Origin: Terebella lapidaria
Lineage: Eukaryota; Annelida; Polychaeta; Terebellida; Terebellidae
NCBI GenBank assembly: GCA_949152475.1
Contig: OX424566.1
Coordinates: 12,671,177-12,735,176, forward strand
Direction of reading: 5' to 3'
Length of the DNA: 64,000 nucleotides
The notes under the pieces are model-generated. The model was not told the origin of the DNA. It did no database searches and worked only from the letters and a program-made list of their open reading frames with translations. A program made the position numbers and the translations under genes. Numbering within the stretch: the stretch's first letter is position 1; every line of letters starts with the position of its first letter. This document shows positions 13,560 through 27,359 of this stretch, in pieces.

Positions 13560-15240
13560 ACCAGGTCATTTTGTCGTGAGCGAGAGATGCTAATCAAGAG
13601 GATGACTATAATGGCAATTTTGTATGGACCACAGCACTGATGCTATCGATTTGTACTACTGCTCCTCAGGTCCGCTCATTACATACTACCTACTAAAACG
13701 GTATACACCGTCTGATCATGTTTTCTGTAATAAGTCATTCTCCATATAAAGTGTGTGGTCTATGATGTGTTTAATGCCATATTCCGATCACGACTGACGG
13801 AGGATAGCCGGATTACAGCCCCAGGCTCTGGGGATCCCGGTGGTTCTGACTCAGAGTTAATGAGCGATACTATGTCAAGATGGAACATGACATGTTCCTC
13901 ACTGAGGAATGGTATGAGAGTCTGCTCATCTCGTAGCTCGTGTAAGCGACGGCGTTCAAGAAAATTGAATACTAAGGTAAAATTGACACTGAAAATGAGG
14001 AATTATTTTTTATGTATGAGAGTTGGGAATGAGTTGAAAATTTGTCGAATTCCGGACGTCTCGTCCTTTTAGAATCGAACTTGGTGCATTTACACTACTG
14101 ACTACGACCGCATCGATGTAATGTTTGTAACACTTGTAATACTTTATGTATGTTTCAAAAGCACATGGAATCTGAATACATATAGGAGCACCTACATTAG
14201 CACCGCTTTGTCAATCTTCTCAACAAACTGAAATATGAATGCTTTGAATTGTTCAGCTGTTTCGATTCTTATCTGCAGGTAAATTTGACAGCAGCATTCC
14301 CATGTATTTAAAACATTTTTTGGATACGTGTGTGGAATAATACCACGCCATATAACACGATTTAATACACTTCATAGTGATATGATATACGGATTGCTAT
14401 TAAATTGTTTTGTATGTCTTTCTTATAAAAAGGATGAACACTTTCTGGAAAAGTGAAAAAAAATTCTTGCTTATATGCCAAATAATATTAGCTCTATTAA
14501 AATTATGTTGCGATAAACATACGACGACTTTGATAATCGATTGCATAAAATAGTGTGCAGCTGTGAGATATACATATTTTATCATATCATCGGAATCGTG
14601 TTGAAGTTGTTTGGATTTCTAGAATGATTTGCTGCTTCAGGTATATATCTGTACATTTGTCCATCCCAGTATGACATTGGTAAATATTTGATCACTGATA
14701 CAGAATTGTTAGAAACATATGGTCGCCACTAATACCATCGAGATTGTACGCATGAATATATTGCTTCCAATACCAGTAGATCTTGATCATGGCAATCAAA
14801 AACTTTAAACGAAAACCTACAATGACGTGTGGATTCTTCAACTCTGAGCAAATACCGTCGTCCAAGAAAGGTAAAATCTCAACCACTATTGTCGAGAGAT
14901 TCTTTTTCCTGCAGTGGAATTTTAGACGACATTGGGACACGTTGATCACTTACGTAAGTATATTCTAAGGAACTTGAAATTAAAGATACTCCTCAGATTT
15001 GTTAGAGAGTCTGCGGGAATACTGTATATTAACCTAACCTAAGCCACAGCGAAACTACAAGAAAGAGCTTGATACCACAGCCAGTTGCATCTTTGCGCAC
15101 TTAGTTCATTTCATTCGAAGGTATTTGACGGAACAACAGTTGTGACACAGTTCATTTTAGTAAGATTATTAAGATTTTTTCCCGAGGTTAATTGATTTGA
15201 TTTGGACCTACATTGTGATTTAATTTTGTCCTGCTTGTGT
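13560..15240 (+). repeat. Oldest copy of the 3.3-kb module set
   Basis: This stretch follows the order seen at 26,640-28,640: the patch with GGTGGTTCTGACTCAGAG and ATGAGCGATA (13,790-13,900), the block at 14,200-14,280, the block at 14,400-14,700, and the block with GACGACATTG near 14,920. It is considerably more diverged than the other copies, which makes it useful for judging which reading frames were conserved (see findings). Confidence 0.55.
14206..14272 (-). pseudogene. Candidate conserved minus-strand exon (oldest copy)
   Basis: On the minus strand a CAG acceptor is followed by a 22-codon frame whose core reads TAEQFKAFIFQFVEKIDK. Younger copies at 27,360-27,428, 30,642-30,710 and 34,014-34,082 read TAEKYKAFVFQFVDIIAK or close variants. 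Most replacements are conservative (K/R, Y/F, V/I, D/E). It is likely an amphipathic helical segment of an unknown protein. Confidence 0.35.
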
Positions 15241-16129
15241 GGAGTTTTCAGAGCGAACTGATTACAATTGTTATTATCAGTATTATTGCCACCTGGAGTT
15301 TACATTTATCCAGTCTCGGTTGATATTTTTTGCCGGATAGAAAGATTCACGATGAATCGAACGTGACATCAAGTGAAAAAAAACATGACATCCGAAGCAA
15401 CCTTATTTTTTTTTTTTATAAATCCCCAGGTCATTGTTTTGTATAGTTGGTAAACCTGAATGTATAAACATGGAAACAAAATTAAAGTATAAATTATTCC
15501 GATAGAAACAAAAGTAAGCCCCTTATCTAAAGTCAAAGTCCAGTTCCAATTAAACTCAAGAAAATTTAAATGGAATATCATGTTGGCTGTGAGGAGGTGA
15601 AATCAGGTGCTCCAAACAGAGTGAGTATTTTCCTGTCCCATATGTGGCACCCGTCCTGAATTCCTAAATAACAATAACTAATATGCCAAAAAATCATCCT
15701 GTATATTTGTTGTACATCTGGTGTTCTTGTCAACCAGATCCAAATGACGTCCATAGAATTTCTCAAAGACAAAATCCTCATATCTGCAGCTAGCTCTAGA
15801 GTAGCATTGTGAAAAAAAGATCACCACAGGAACCTAGGAATGTTGCTACGTAAGAAAAAAAACTGTGAAGGAATGTGGCATCACTGAAATCACCAACCGA
15901 ATATTTGAATAGTTGTAAACATTCGAGGACTGTAGTATCGTTAATTTCGAGTTCCTTGGGATATATGATATCCCCAAAAAATCACCAAACTTGGGATTAC
16001 TCAGTGACATGTTCATGATCCACCAGTGGTCCCTCGTTTAACTCTAGGATTCCCTCGCAGGGGTGCTAGTTGTTAGGGGTCAAATTTTGGTGAGTGACAA
16101 TGTGCTTGCTTTCGAGCCTCCTTACAGTG
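15241..16129. other. No recognisable feature
   Basis: I found no match for this stretch elsewhere in the window. It is AT-rich with short A and T runs, for example at 15,405-15,418. Two short minus-strand open frames (15,369-15,581 and 15,578-15,781) look like chance. Confidence 0.4.
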
Positions 16130-16960
16130 AGAACTTACATGCACACTCACTGCTGGCCAGCACATGGTCAGAGCGAACACTGAAGGCTTGAAGCCTGGTC
16201 ATCAAAACTTCTTGGTGTGGTCGTTACGTCTTCCCCCACTCATTTGGACATCTTCTGCATCCGACGTAATTTCAATAAAGGCGTATTAGAGAGAGTCTGA
16301 TCACTACCATCTACTCCGTGGAATGGCGCACCATTATTAGATTATTTCCATGGGTGACTCCTACAGTTCCCGTTATCAGCTCGGGGCATTTCAGCACTGT
16401 TCGGCATTCAAGGACCATTCATTATTTATTCTTGTATCCATGATCGTTTGGACCTTGAATGACTTCAGTGGTACATATAAAGGGGGCGTTTCCTTTCTAA
16501 ATCGATACTAATGGTAAACCTAGTCACTAAAGGGTGCTCAAAACGACCGACTTGTAAATATAACAAGTTATAGGCATTGGGGTTTTTTTGAGGGGAGATC
16601 CGGACTCGATGTTGCTGGGAGAAAAACGGGAGATCGTTGAAAAGTTAAATCGTATTCTGAGGGATAACATGGAATCAGATCCCGGGATCTTTCATATGAG
16701 ATAACGTCTCTTGATTTCATTATGGTCAATTTATCTGGATAAAAGTGGTAAAAAGTTGTGAACAAATTAATTTATTTGATGCACTGAATGACATCGCAGC
16801 TATTCGGATAGCTGCTAGCCCAGCTAGATTACAATAATACCTAGAGGTAATTGATGCGATCAACACTGCTGGAGCTGCACTAGATTATATAACAACTGAA
16901 TGTTGTTCGCCATTACCTTTGTGATGTAAACAATATCGCATGAAAAGCTGCAACATAAAC
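16130..16960 (+). repeat. Array modules, diverged copy
   Basis: Matches 9,410-10,240 in order. Landmarks are the TGGTCATCAAAAC patch, the GACGTAAT..CAATAAAGG patch, a GGAGATCGTTG patch, and the end module with TTATATAACAACTGAATGTTG. The last part keeps a minus-strand frame shared with four other copies (see findings). Confidence 0.65.
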
Positions 16961-17019
16961 ATATTGAAAATGATGCTGGTGACTATATTATCGGGGGTCA
17001 CAGACATGAATGTTTACTT

Positions 17020-17150
17020 TGAATAGTATTAAAATACGAATACTTAACTTTCACATGACTATGAATACGAATATCTATTTTTACAATGTATTCGAATACG
17101 AATACTTATGGAAGTATTCATGAATACATTCACGAATACTTTTGCCATAA
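17020..17150. repeat. Short-period GAATAC-rich repeat
   Basis: The word GAATAC, or its complement GTATTC, recurs many times in about 120 bp, in the forms ATACGAATACTT and ATTCGAATACGAATAC. It is a local low-complexity repeat that partly folds back on itself. It is not present in the otherwise related stretch near 10,250. Confidence 0.7.
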
Positions 17151-18747
17151 CTTTGTGCTGTGATATCACGTGCAAAAAAGATATTGAAAATATTTATTGT
17201 AAAAACATAAACGGGGGAATAGTTGTATGGTAGAAATATTGGTATATCACAACACCCATTAATATACATATGTGAAGGCATGCAGACGACATCTGCTCCA
17301 CTCATTTTATGGGATACTGAACCTCAATACTGAATGTCTTATCAGAATATCAATATATTTCAATACAGAATGGATACATGCATACATCTGACATCTGTTT
17401 CACCGGTTAACTATTGATTTTAGCATGTGCTTTTGACAACACAATTCTCCTTTTTTGGTTGACTTCAGAGATTTGCAGTGATTCTTCACATGCTCAGAGC
17501 CAATTCGAATTGAGAAACCTGTTCGATTTGGCCTCAAGTGGGAATGGAGAGAGCCCTAACCCCCAGTTGATATCAAACGCTCGGAACGTTGCATTTTCAG
17601 AAGTGGACATCCATTATAAAATCACCACTAATTATTGCTGTGTGATGCAATATCACATAACGAAGTGTCTGATATAACTTGTCTGGTCGTTACTGGACAT
17701 CATTGGGAAATACTAAATCTTCAAAACGTTTGGCAATTGTACCAAAATGGGGATGATTCATTCATGGTAGCTTGAACACTAAAGGCTCACCCTTCTCTAT
17801 AAAATTATGTGACAGTTTTTCTCACAAATCCAAGTTCATCAGAGAATTTCTATCGGCAGCTTAAAGAATAATCGTTGTTATGTAATGCAATAAGAGTACA
17901 TGAACAAAATGGTATTTCCTGTTTCATATAGAGAGTGAATGCAACGTCAATACACCCTTCAACTCAGTAGCCTTTCGGCTTGTGATTAGGTACTTGTGTA
18001 CTTGTCATATAGCTATTCCATGGGGTTTGTTTCCGATTTCTAAATTATTTTCATAGGTTGTTGGGCAGTTGTATACTAATTCCATTAGGTGTACAGTAGA
18101 AACAACTACATTAACCACACTGTCTGCCCCTGATGACGCCAGTGTGTTTTTTGATAAATTATTTGGTTGGGCTTTGTTTCTATTGCAAAATGTTGTAGTT
18201 TACATTTGTTATTGGAATCATCAAAATTTGGCTGTATTGGTGGTAATAGATCGATACTTACCTTCATTGAATATTTTATCATGCAAATATCAAGACATAG
18301 TGTGCAGTATTCTCGATGTTTTCGATAGGAACATTATCCCGCTTAAAAAAACCAGGAATGTTTGCATTTCGAGTACTCCTTCTAAAAGAATGGGCATTGA
18401 CATTGGATGCTTTTTTCGAAATGGTATTGATTCCTGTATGTGATTGTCGTTGACCTCACCCTATGTATCTCCTGTCTTCCGACTCTCTCGGACGACTCTC
18501 TTAGATTCAGAATACATTGGTGTTGGTTTCGCGAATTTGCAATAAAAGCCGATAAATTCCGCTAAACTGATTTAAAAACACTGCTAATATCACTGTACTA
18601 ACAATAAGAATTTGAATGACAATGAGAAGTGCTGTTTCAAATTAGTTTACGGCTGGTATTCGCAAGTGCAATTACCGATTCTCCTGCCGGTTATTTTGGA
18701 ACTTCTCATATTTGAACCGCCCCAGATATAATCACTGCGTTATATAA

Positions 18748-18990
18748 CTACGCCAACAAGTAATCACTAAGAATATGTTGTATTGCAGCGACAGACAGTG
18801 ATACATTAGGTGTAAGCATTTCAGAGAATAGTTTAAAATTATCTTTTCGAATTATTACAGTTGCATTAGGCCTGTTAGGCCATTTCTCCATTTTTCGTGG
18901 GGCGATCAAGCGTGTAGCATAACAAAACTGAAGCATGAGAAATTTTGTTGCTTCACAAGCGCGATCGCCTTTAATAGCAAAGACCGCCAT
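18748..18990 (-). CDS. Small unrecognised open frame, 80 codons
   Basis: The frame starts with ATG at 18,990, reads MAVFAIKGDRACEATKFL and ends at 18,748. The composition is balanced, with charged residues spread along the length, unlike the Leu/Ser/Cys-rich chance frames around it. I do not recognise a domain. It could be one exon of a spliced gene or a chance frame in a somewhat GC-richer patch. Confidence 0.2.
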   Translation of the reverse strand: MAVFAIKGDRACEATKFLMLQFCYATRLIAPRKMEKWPNRPNATVIIRKDNFKLFSEMLTPNVSLSVAAIQHILSDYLLA

Positions 18991-20343
18991 AACGAAACCG
19001 TGACGAATCCGTGCTTTCGACCACGGGTACTTAAAAACCCGGCAATAGGTATAACCTTTATTCCAGTTTTATATGAGCCCTGCTATGGAATTTTGTACAT
19101 ATGCCTAGGGCCTGTGCAGGAACGGTTAGACATCTATCCATTGTAATACGGCTGTACACATACACTTTAGGCCTATATTCATCAAATCCTGCCGCCTCTA
19201 TGTGAATATTTAAACCTATGGTGATGTTTTGGGGCATATTGGGAATGTGAGATTTTAAACTAGAAGATAGTTTCCAGATTCTTGGGCGACTTATGGAGCA
19301 GGAATTTTAGTAGGATGTTTTTAACAGAGCTGCCGACGGCTAGGTCCAAAGACTGGCACTGGCGATCTGGCAAGGATACCGTACATCTAAGTGGACTTGG
19401 GGGAGATAAGTTGGCTGAGGGTGTACACGATTTCCTGTTTCATTTACTTTGATGTGACTGATTGTGTGACTTTTTATATGAACTGTACAACTATTGTTGT
19501 GAGTTATTCATATATATGTGTTGATTGTGTATTGAATTCAGTTTTGTGAGTCCATGGGAAACACGTACACATAAAAGGGCCGGGTTTTTTTCTGCCATGT
19601 TTTCTAAAACATGGCGTTATACTTGTTTTAAATTGAAACGCTCGACTACAAAGAGATACCAGTTGATCCCAAACCATGGCATGGTGGAACAGTGTACCAT
19701 ATAATGAATCATACATTGTTCAACTCAATTAATGTCGAGCAAAAAGTCGATGTGAATGATGGGTAAGCCGTGCATAGGGTTTAGTCCAATAGAATATTAT
19801 AAACTAGATACTTAATATATATTTGCATTCAGGCTGCATGTAAACAAGTAGCACAACTCATTGTACATTTGACTGGAGATACGGAAAGTACGAAACAAGT
19901 AGCATTGCCAATTGTGCCAATATTGTAGCTCCGGGACAATGCTCGAGAGTTACAGACGTTTACATGTATGGGTGTCCGTGTGTGCGTGCACAGTAGATTA
20001 CATTGCTAAGCAATGCTCTCATGTGCGATGGGTCAAGGTGTTTACAAACGTGTGAATATAGTATACTAGAGTATCTAATCATAATTGAGAGGGAGTGGAT
20101 CCTTCTGTTGGGAATATTATAGTCTCCCTTGGTCGGTTTAGTTCGCTGGGGCTGTTGGGACCATTCCCCAGAGCCCTTTGTCGACCCCTCCTTCATTAGC
20201 GATCATTGGTCTTGTAATCCGATTTTCTTAGCGTTCACCTCAAGGCTGTAGAAACCATGTTGTTGCAAGTACATATGATTTGACATTTCTGCTAAATTAG
20301 CCTCTGATCCCCGATTGGCCCCCACATAAGTGTGATATATGAT

Positions 20344-20459
20344 GGGACCAGGGAATCACTGGCATGGAGCGACTCCCCGTCAGTGATTGTTCAGTTACGA
20401 GCTAGAGATTCCTTATCTCCCTGACGGGGTTCAATCGCTAGGCGTCATTTCCTGGGTCC
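20344..20459. repeat. Imperfect inverted repeat (fold-back)
   Basis: The left arm (20,344-20,382) begins GGGACCAGGGAAT and ends GCGACTCCCCGTCAG. The right arm (20,421-20,459) begins CTGACGGGGTTCAATCGCT and ends CATTTCCTGGGTCC. The arms pair over about 40 bp with several mismatches and small bulges, leaving a loop of about 38 nt. It could be the remnant of a small inverted-repeat transposon or a structured element. Confidence 0.65.
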
Positions 20460-20869
20460 AAAGTGAATAAACTTGAAGCAATAATACGTTTGGCATGTTT
20501 CGGAAATCCTTTGGAATCCGTCATCTCATTGAAGCATATTGTTCCATTTATATGGCTGATAACACTACAGTTGAGAATGAGATGAACATATTTTCCCCCA
20601 ATATGTACATATAATATATTTGGATCTCCGGAATCGATGACATCATTCTAATGTATGCGATTTCAACCGTTGGAATTTCAATTGCTCACAATGACAAATG
20701 GACAAAGGTGTGTCCCAAACGAAAGTTGAAGGTCAACCAGTATATATGTGTGTCGATAAAAATGACGAAGCAGTTGTATTGTGTGTGTGATTTATCAATA
20801 TCATATCAAATAGGGCCGATGTAGACAATCCGTATTCGTCACGCAGACTCTACTCTCAAAAACTCGTAA

Positions 20870-23419
20870 TACACATATATGTATGTATTTGTTCATAAAT
20901 GAATTTCTATATATTAGTGTATCAACATTTTTCCCAGATCATCACATCGCATTACCTGGCTCCCATTGCATCTTACAATCGAAGACGAGACAAATCCCAA
21001 TTAATTTCCAAGCTTTGGCATGTGTTCCAAACTGGAAAGTGTTCTCGACCCCATTATATTTCTGTTCCTTTGTTGAGCTGTGGATCATCGGCAATTCTAA
21101 TTAATATCGCAGAGGTAATGTTGCGATAAACTTCGAGGTGATGTGACAATTAAACTTTTTGCAGTGGCAGAAATGTAAATTTGCTTTTAACTTGGCTATA
21201 ATTATGATAATACAGATATATTTTCACTACCCACGTTATTTCATTACATGCATGCTGGTTGATTGTGTGGTATCAACATTTACATTTGCCTGCATCCGTC
21301 TTCCATAGAGCCATTCTTGTTGACATGATGGTGCAAGATTATCGGAATATCAATTTTTGCCCCGCTGTGCACGTTGTAAAGAAGGTATTGACTCATTCAA
21401 GTTCAAATTGGTTCGTTCCACCTTCACCTGACAAAAACCATGACCGACTTGAGTCATGCTAGGTTGATGCGAACTTGCCGACTCTGCAAATTAACAAAGA
21501 CTTGTGTAGATTGGTTTAGGGCACTCCAAAACATGCCTCGTTGATGGCTGGTTGAGAATCGAACTTTTACGTGACCATTCAGAGTTGAGGGCGATCTAAT
21601 TCCCTTTTCAATCGAAACTTGAAATGCTTTGTACTTGCTTTCGTTTTCTGAAGTAAACAACAGTGCGTTCCTATAACGTTTACCACTTGGTGGTCACGAA
21701 TTAACAATATTAATATTCAATAGCACAATGATAAATTTGCAAGGAAAAACGTACGAGCACACCATTTCCTGACTTTTGTAGGATGTTGAAGGCCAAATTG
21801 GTAGCAACAAGTTCATAAGACTTGACGTTACAAATAGTGTTCAGTCCCACACTGTGCTAATTGTTTGCAATGTTGGTTAGTGACGTAATTGTTTGTGCTA
21901 GTGGTGTGACCGGGGTTGTGGGTCGTGAGGTGAGAATTCTTCTTAATCCATAGCAACTTGGAGTTGTGTTGGTGGACAGCGCCTTTGGGGTTACTGAGGT
22001 TCACATTTTTGCCCATTCGGTTTCTGGAAGTTACAATAAATGTTCTTGATGGGGATGGAGTGGATGGGATGTTAATCACAAGCAAGGTATCATATTATTA
22101 TCTGCTTATGAAATAGGTCTAAATTTGAAATATAACTCTTTATTCGAAAGGTCACCCTCTTCGAAGTGACCTTTTTATGGGAAGTGGATACCTTTCATTT
22201 ATGTTGAGGAAACAGTTTTGTAATGGAGCATGACCTGCAGTTGCCCGGCACTACCCGGCAGTGGTTCTATGAATTGTGATTCTTAAAACCATACATGCAG
22301 ATATACAGTGAATGAATATTAAACTCAATATTGTTTGATGGAATATTGGAACGAGGTCACATTCATGCGCTCAAATACTGGTGATGCATTTGAATGATTC
22401 TGAACGCATGTTTTAAGCTTAAATGTTTTGATAATGATATGCTTATCTACATTGTTCAAGTCAGCTATGACAATACACACAATCGCGTTTATCGATTGCT
22501 TACACTGACTAGATGTACTTGAAATCCATTTAGTATTAATGTAGCTGACATTTCACAAAAGATAATTGTAAATAAAATGAAAAGAAATGTATTTTTTTAC
22601 ATTGTTCCGAACAGTGAACGTCCCCAATATACCACAATTTCAGCCACGTTTGCGAGGTTCAATTCAGTCCTTTATTATTGAGACGCATTTCTACATATTA
22701 ACTCACAACAGAGGGTAAATACCAATGTTTGCATGGACTATGACATTATCTTGTCCCCAGTTGACTGGGAGAATATTGTATTGCCGAATGAGTTCAGACT
22801 TACTTTTGTCAATTCTGTATCAGAACTTATCCTAAATTATATACCTTACAATAACATTGTGCCCTAGTAGTGGCAGATACATTTGCATTCATTCGTGGGT
22901 GAGAAAGAAGTCGGTATTATCCTTGAAACAGCCTTGAAAGATTTATTGGTCTAAAAAAAACAAGTGAGAGCTGATTATTTGCCAAGTGATCAATACAGCA
23001 ATACATAAATCTTATTTCCTGGGAACCAAGACACCGGAAAGTCTTCCAAGCAATGTACGTCTACGTCCATCAGTGTAAAATTCCGTTAGCCCCTGATCGA
23101 TTTAGTCTGAATGGTCATCGGATTTGTATCCTTGCTGTGCAAAAATAATTGGCTTTTGAGTGTCACTGCGCTCTCACAACATGGTAACGTTAGAAAAAAA
23201 GAGACAAATTTTATCATTTCACTTGACATACGTTATGGTGGCTGGTGTCGAGTGGGAATGATACATGACCAACATAAGATAGCAAGACGTGAGTCTCTGC
23301 CAGATAATTTACGATATATGTCAAACATTTGTTCCTTGGGGTGGGAGATGGGAAGGAGTGGGGGATGTTACGTTATGTCTGGGAACTAGGTTATATTTTC
23401 TAGGTTATATATTTTCTCC
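20870..23419 (+). repeat. Spacer module, second copy
   Basis: Diverged relative of 2,567-5,482. It is clearest at 21,040-21,470, where GAGCTGTGGATCATCGGCAATTCTAAT and the following 400 bp can be followed, and at 22,900-23,400. It again sits immediately before a copy of the position-1 module, confirming the ancestral order. Confidence 0.65.
22147..22174. repeat. Perfect 9-bp hairpin stem
   Basis: AAAGGTCAC at 22,147-22,155 pairs with GTGACCTTT at 22,166-22,174 around a 10-nt loop. Each arm contains an AGGTCA nuclear-receptor half-site in inverted orientation, but the spacing is unusually wide for a receptor dimer. Function is unknown and it may be incidental. Confidence 0.5.
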
Positions 23420-25837
23420 AGTGTCCACGAGCCAGACCAATGCTTATCGCCATCGGCTCATCGAGCAAATTGGTCTTTGTGTATCTTTTTTAGTAAAGGA
23501 ATGAAATAATTCTGTGGTTGTCCCCTCAATAATAATTTCAACATCCATTACTAGTAGATATAATAGGACTAAAACCAAGATCATGACCATGTACTTGTCA
23601 ATATTAAATACCAGCAGGTTTTTCATGAAATGCTGATGTATTTTTTGTGAAATGGTCATCGTCCTGTTGAGTGGCATGGTATCGAGTGAATTTGACCTTA
23701 TAACTTATTCATTTTTCATCACCACATTCTCCCCTGTTTCACCTCTAGAGAAACCCTGCGTAAATTGGAATATTTTACCCGCAAACACATGATATAATAT
23801 CCATGTCATCCCTCGGGCTTCACAGGGGTAAGGAAGTTGAAAGGGGTATACTTCAAGCCGACATTTGGGTTTTTTACCAAAAGCACACACGAAAATAATT
23901 CCTCAATGGAGCAATGTGCTGACGTTATTACTGGAGATGAAACGTCCCACGAGTGAATGAGTTGTAAGCTGTGTTCGTGTCTGTGTTCCCAAGTAGAAAT
24001 AGCTTACGGTTTTGGAAGACGTGCATTTCTGTAATAACAAATTCGTAGACCTAACTGCAAAAAAATGAATGATTAGTTTATAACATAATCAAGTTTGTAG
24101 AGTAGATGAAACGTTTTATTTGCATGCCCATATATACATCAATGGGGTATGCTTCTGACACACATACTTAGTAATATATTTTCAGAAAATAGCTATGCTC
24201 TCAATGCAAATGTTGAATACAGCGAGATTAAATTATTGGAATAAGGGGGAGGGGGATCGGGGGATTCGGGAAGAACTCCCAAGTTGTGCCAAGTTGTTCA
24301 GTCCGAAGTGAAATCCGAACCAATGCACATGTATGGGGTTCTACTTGTGTGCCACAATATTCGATATTCATTAACAGCGTCAATATATCGTTCCCTATAG
24401 AAAAATGCATTATTTCCAGTCAAAGATGTGATATATTGAAATGAATTGAAAATGTGACGGTATTGCTGACACAAGGCTCGTAGGGCGAACTAGATCTGGT
24501 ATGCAGTTATGTAAAGTGAGCGTCATTGGGAATTATGTGTAACTCTACGCTCCTATATGAAAAACGTCCTACGATTTCTCACAACAACGTATGTTTTGAA
24601 CATTTTTTTTTAACTTGTAGAAGATTTATAGCTTTGCAATCATTTCTCACCAGATACCTTGCCTGTGCTCTATGAGGATTCAGCCTAATATTCATGCCAC
24701 TCCGGTGTGTTGCGCATTTGTGGGTGGTACTAAAAACATATGATATTAGATCGAGACACATGTGTCCATCGACAATTAAGTATATTACTCTGGACTGATT
24801 GGCATTCAGCTCTTGTACCGCGGCTATACCCCAGTGTCTGTTTAGTCAATGTTGTACCACATTCCTGTCTGATTCATCATGCGTGGGATCTACCTCCTCT
24901 AATTAGCGTCCAAAACCGTCTACGCGTGCTAGATTGTCATGGTTAAGTTTATTTCCCATACAGTGTTGTCTGCATTGTTCCGAACAGTTCATTTGAGATA
25001 TAAAGAGGAAGGCAAAGGAATTATCGTGCAATAGGCACAAGGGTACGTTGGTGAAATGAAAGTATATTTTGTACTGGATGTGAATATTTGCAAGCTTTGA
25101 ATGAATGCTTTGTACTTTGCCAAATACTACCAAATCTCATAGCAAATTTTCTTTGGTAAATAATGACAGTGGATACGTCCTCAATGTATGAGTTCTGACC
25201 AGTCTCTCCTCACCTTATGCTATATATGATCAATGCACGCCATTGGATCTTTTATCATGACATTATGAACGGAGATAACTGGGCATATAAATATGTCTAC
25301 AGTCAAAGCAATAACACGAACTGCAGCAGGGAATAGGTCATAGGGTATTCTCATAATCATTGCATCACTTCAGAAAAGAACATCATCTCAAATTACACTA
25401 GTCATAATTCCATAATTGAAAATGAACAAGTAATGAGTTAGGTCAATAGTAGTCTGTGACATGATATCAATAATATCATTATTAATTAAAACCTTGTTTT
25501 ATTCACTTTCTATATTCATCCAGAACAATCAACAAGGCTACTGGCTTCAGAAGTACATGTGTACATTTTTAGTAAGCTGTTAAGTGAAAGTTCATATATT
25601 AAAAAAACGATACTGTAATTGTGCCCCAAGCAGTACAAGAAAATCCTTGGTAAACCAGAGAACTTTCGTAATTCACATCCCTGTATACCCCACGAGGTTG
25701 ATGTTGTTTGCTTCTCTCAAGTGGGTAAGGTTGGTTTTATAACTATGTTATATTCAGATTACATTCAAAGACTAATATAATCAAATAAGACTATATTCAT
25801 TTATACTTCATCAAGGTAATTCGTTCAGCCAAGGTTT
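23420..25837 (+). repeat. Fourth copy of the position-1 module
   Basis: Follows the 1-2,566 module with large gaps. The patch with CACGAGCCAGACCAATG lies near 23,430, the counterpart of 870-1,060 at 24,740-24,930, the counterpart of 1,340-1,400 near 25,040, and the counterpart of 1,940-2,100 at 25,170-25,290. The stretch 23,700-24,600 has no visible counterpart. It runs into the YxDD-like block at 25,838 and the 3.3-kb repeat series. Confidence 0.6.
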
Positions 25838-26115
25838 ACTCTCCTAAAGTACTTCCACAGTGATAAACTCACGGAGGAAGGAGAGCGGGCCTCAAGTAAT
25901 GTTTCACATCATGAGGTATGATGAAAAGATTTTGGTGTATTTGGACGATATCCTCATCCGTGCATGCATAATTAACGGAGTAGTTTGCCCAGAATGCCCA
26001 TAGCTAGCCTGAGCCCGGGGAAGACAGGGGTGTTTGGACACTGATTGTCCTTGCCTGTTGACACTGTCCTCAATGAACAAAGCAGGGAGATTATTGTTCT
26101 ATGATAGATATATGC
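25838..26115 (+). pseudogene. Exon-like block with YxDD-like motif (copy C)
   Basis: The same frame as copies A and B reads VYLDDILIRACIINGVV and then shifts and stops (a TAG near 26,000). A TGA also interrupts the frame near 25,860. Confidence 0.3.
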
Positions 26116-27359
26116 TATATATATATTTAGTGAAGAAAAAATCGAGACATTCTTTTGACCTGATCTCATGGCTTCACATGAGAACCCCAAAATTACTCAC
26201 CAAATATTTAGTTTGGCAGAATTTGAAGACAAAAAAATATTTGATATCGTTATTGATATCGGATGAAAGAAACGAGTACAAGAAACGAACTTCCCATTTG
26301 TTGATTATTGTGGTGATGTCGTACCCAAGTCTTTTTCGTTTTGTATCTCATACCTAACCATATTTGATTCAAAACTCCACAAAACAAAGACACAGACTGT
26401 CTGATGTCTAAATTTACAAACTATCATCCACTGGGTGGTCTGGTGTTTCAATTATTGGTGATAACTTTTATAAATGATATGCCTCGTTTTGCTCTCCTCC
26501 AGCAGAATACTCATATAGATGCGGAACATTTTGAACCATAAGGTGCCAGTTTGTGAAATTGCGTCATGACCAGAATGGCAGCGTTGAATCAACTGCGATA
26601 GAGTATAGCCATGCAGTTTTCTCATGGGTTTCAGTGTACATGTGAGTCGAAAAGTGGGAGGTTAATCAAGGGGACACTTAAAGTGGCGAGTCTGTATGGA
26701 CCACAGCACTGATGATATTGATTTCTGTCAATACACTTCCAGTCTTGCTCATTACCTACTCACCACTCAAACTGTGTATGTCTGATCGAATTTTCTGCAG
26801 TAAGCCATTCTCCATATATATAGCGTGCGGTCAGTGGTATGTTTAATTCCATGGTCCGATCAGCTGGTGAAGCAGAGCTGGATTACAGTCCCAGGCTCTA
26901 GGGACCTCAATGGATCTGATTCGGGAGGTAATGAGCGATAGAGGTAGAGATGGAACATGTACTTTCTTCACTGGGGACTTGTATAACAAGCTGTTTGTAT
27001 TGTATCTTGTCTAAGTTTTAACGACCATGGGCAAGGGGCAACCTACTAGGTATTTTGCTTGAATATAAAGCATTTAAAGTTGGGTTTCAATTACTAATAA
27101 ATACAAGTAATTCCGTGATTATTATCATATTAATATCATATAAATCATGCTTTGCATTCATTAATTCATCTTTACATTCATTAACATGAAATTCATTACC
27201 ATCCAATTTCAGAAACATATTTTAGAGGATTATGAAATTGATTGCTGAATCATTGTAATGAAAAGTGCATAATGTCTGTGAACACCTGACAGATATAATT
27301 CAAGAGCACATGACTCATAATGGCCTATATGAACACCTGCAGAGCACTGCATTTTTCAC

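Larger units (their letters stand above)
17160..20869. other. Mostly single-copy stretch inside the array
   Basis: Apart from short matches to other modules (17,440-17,500 to 10,450-10,500; 18,080-18,160 to 8,550-8,620) this stretch has no relatives in the window. It holds one protein-like minus-strand open frame (18,748-18,990) and a fold-back sequence (20,344-20,459). Otherwise nothing is recognised. Confidence 0.45.

Noticed and set aside
22147-22174. Hairpin followed by T-rich sequence, like a bacterial terminator
   Set aside because: The window is eukaryotic and no gene ends there; the stem has only nine pairs.
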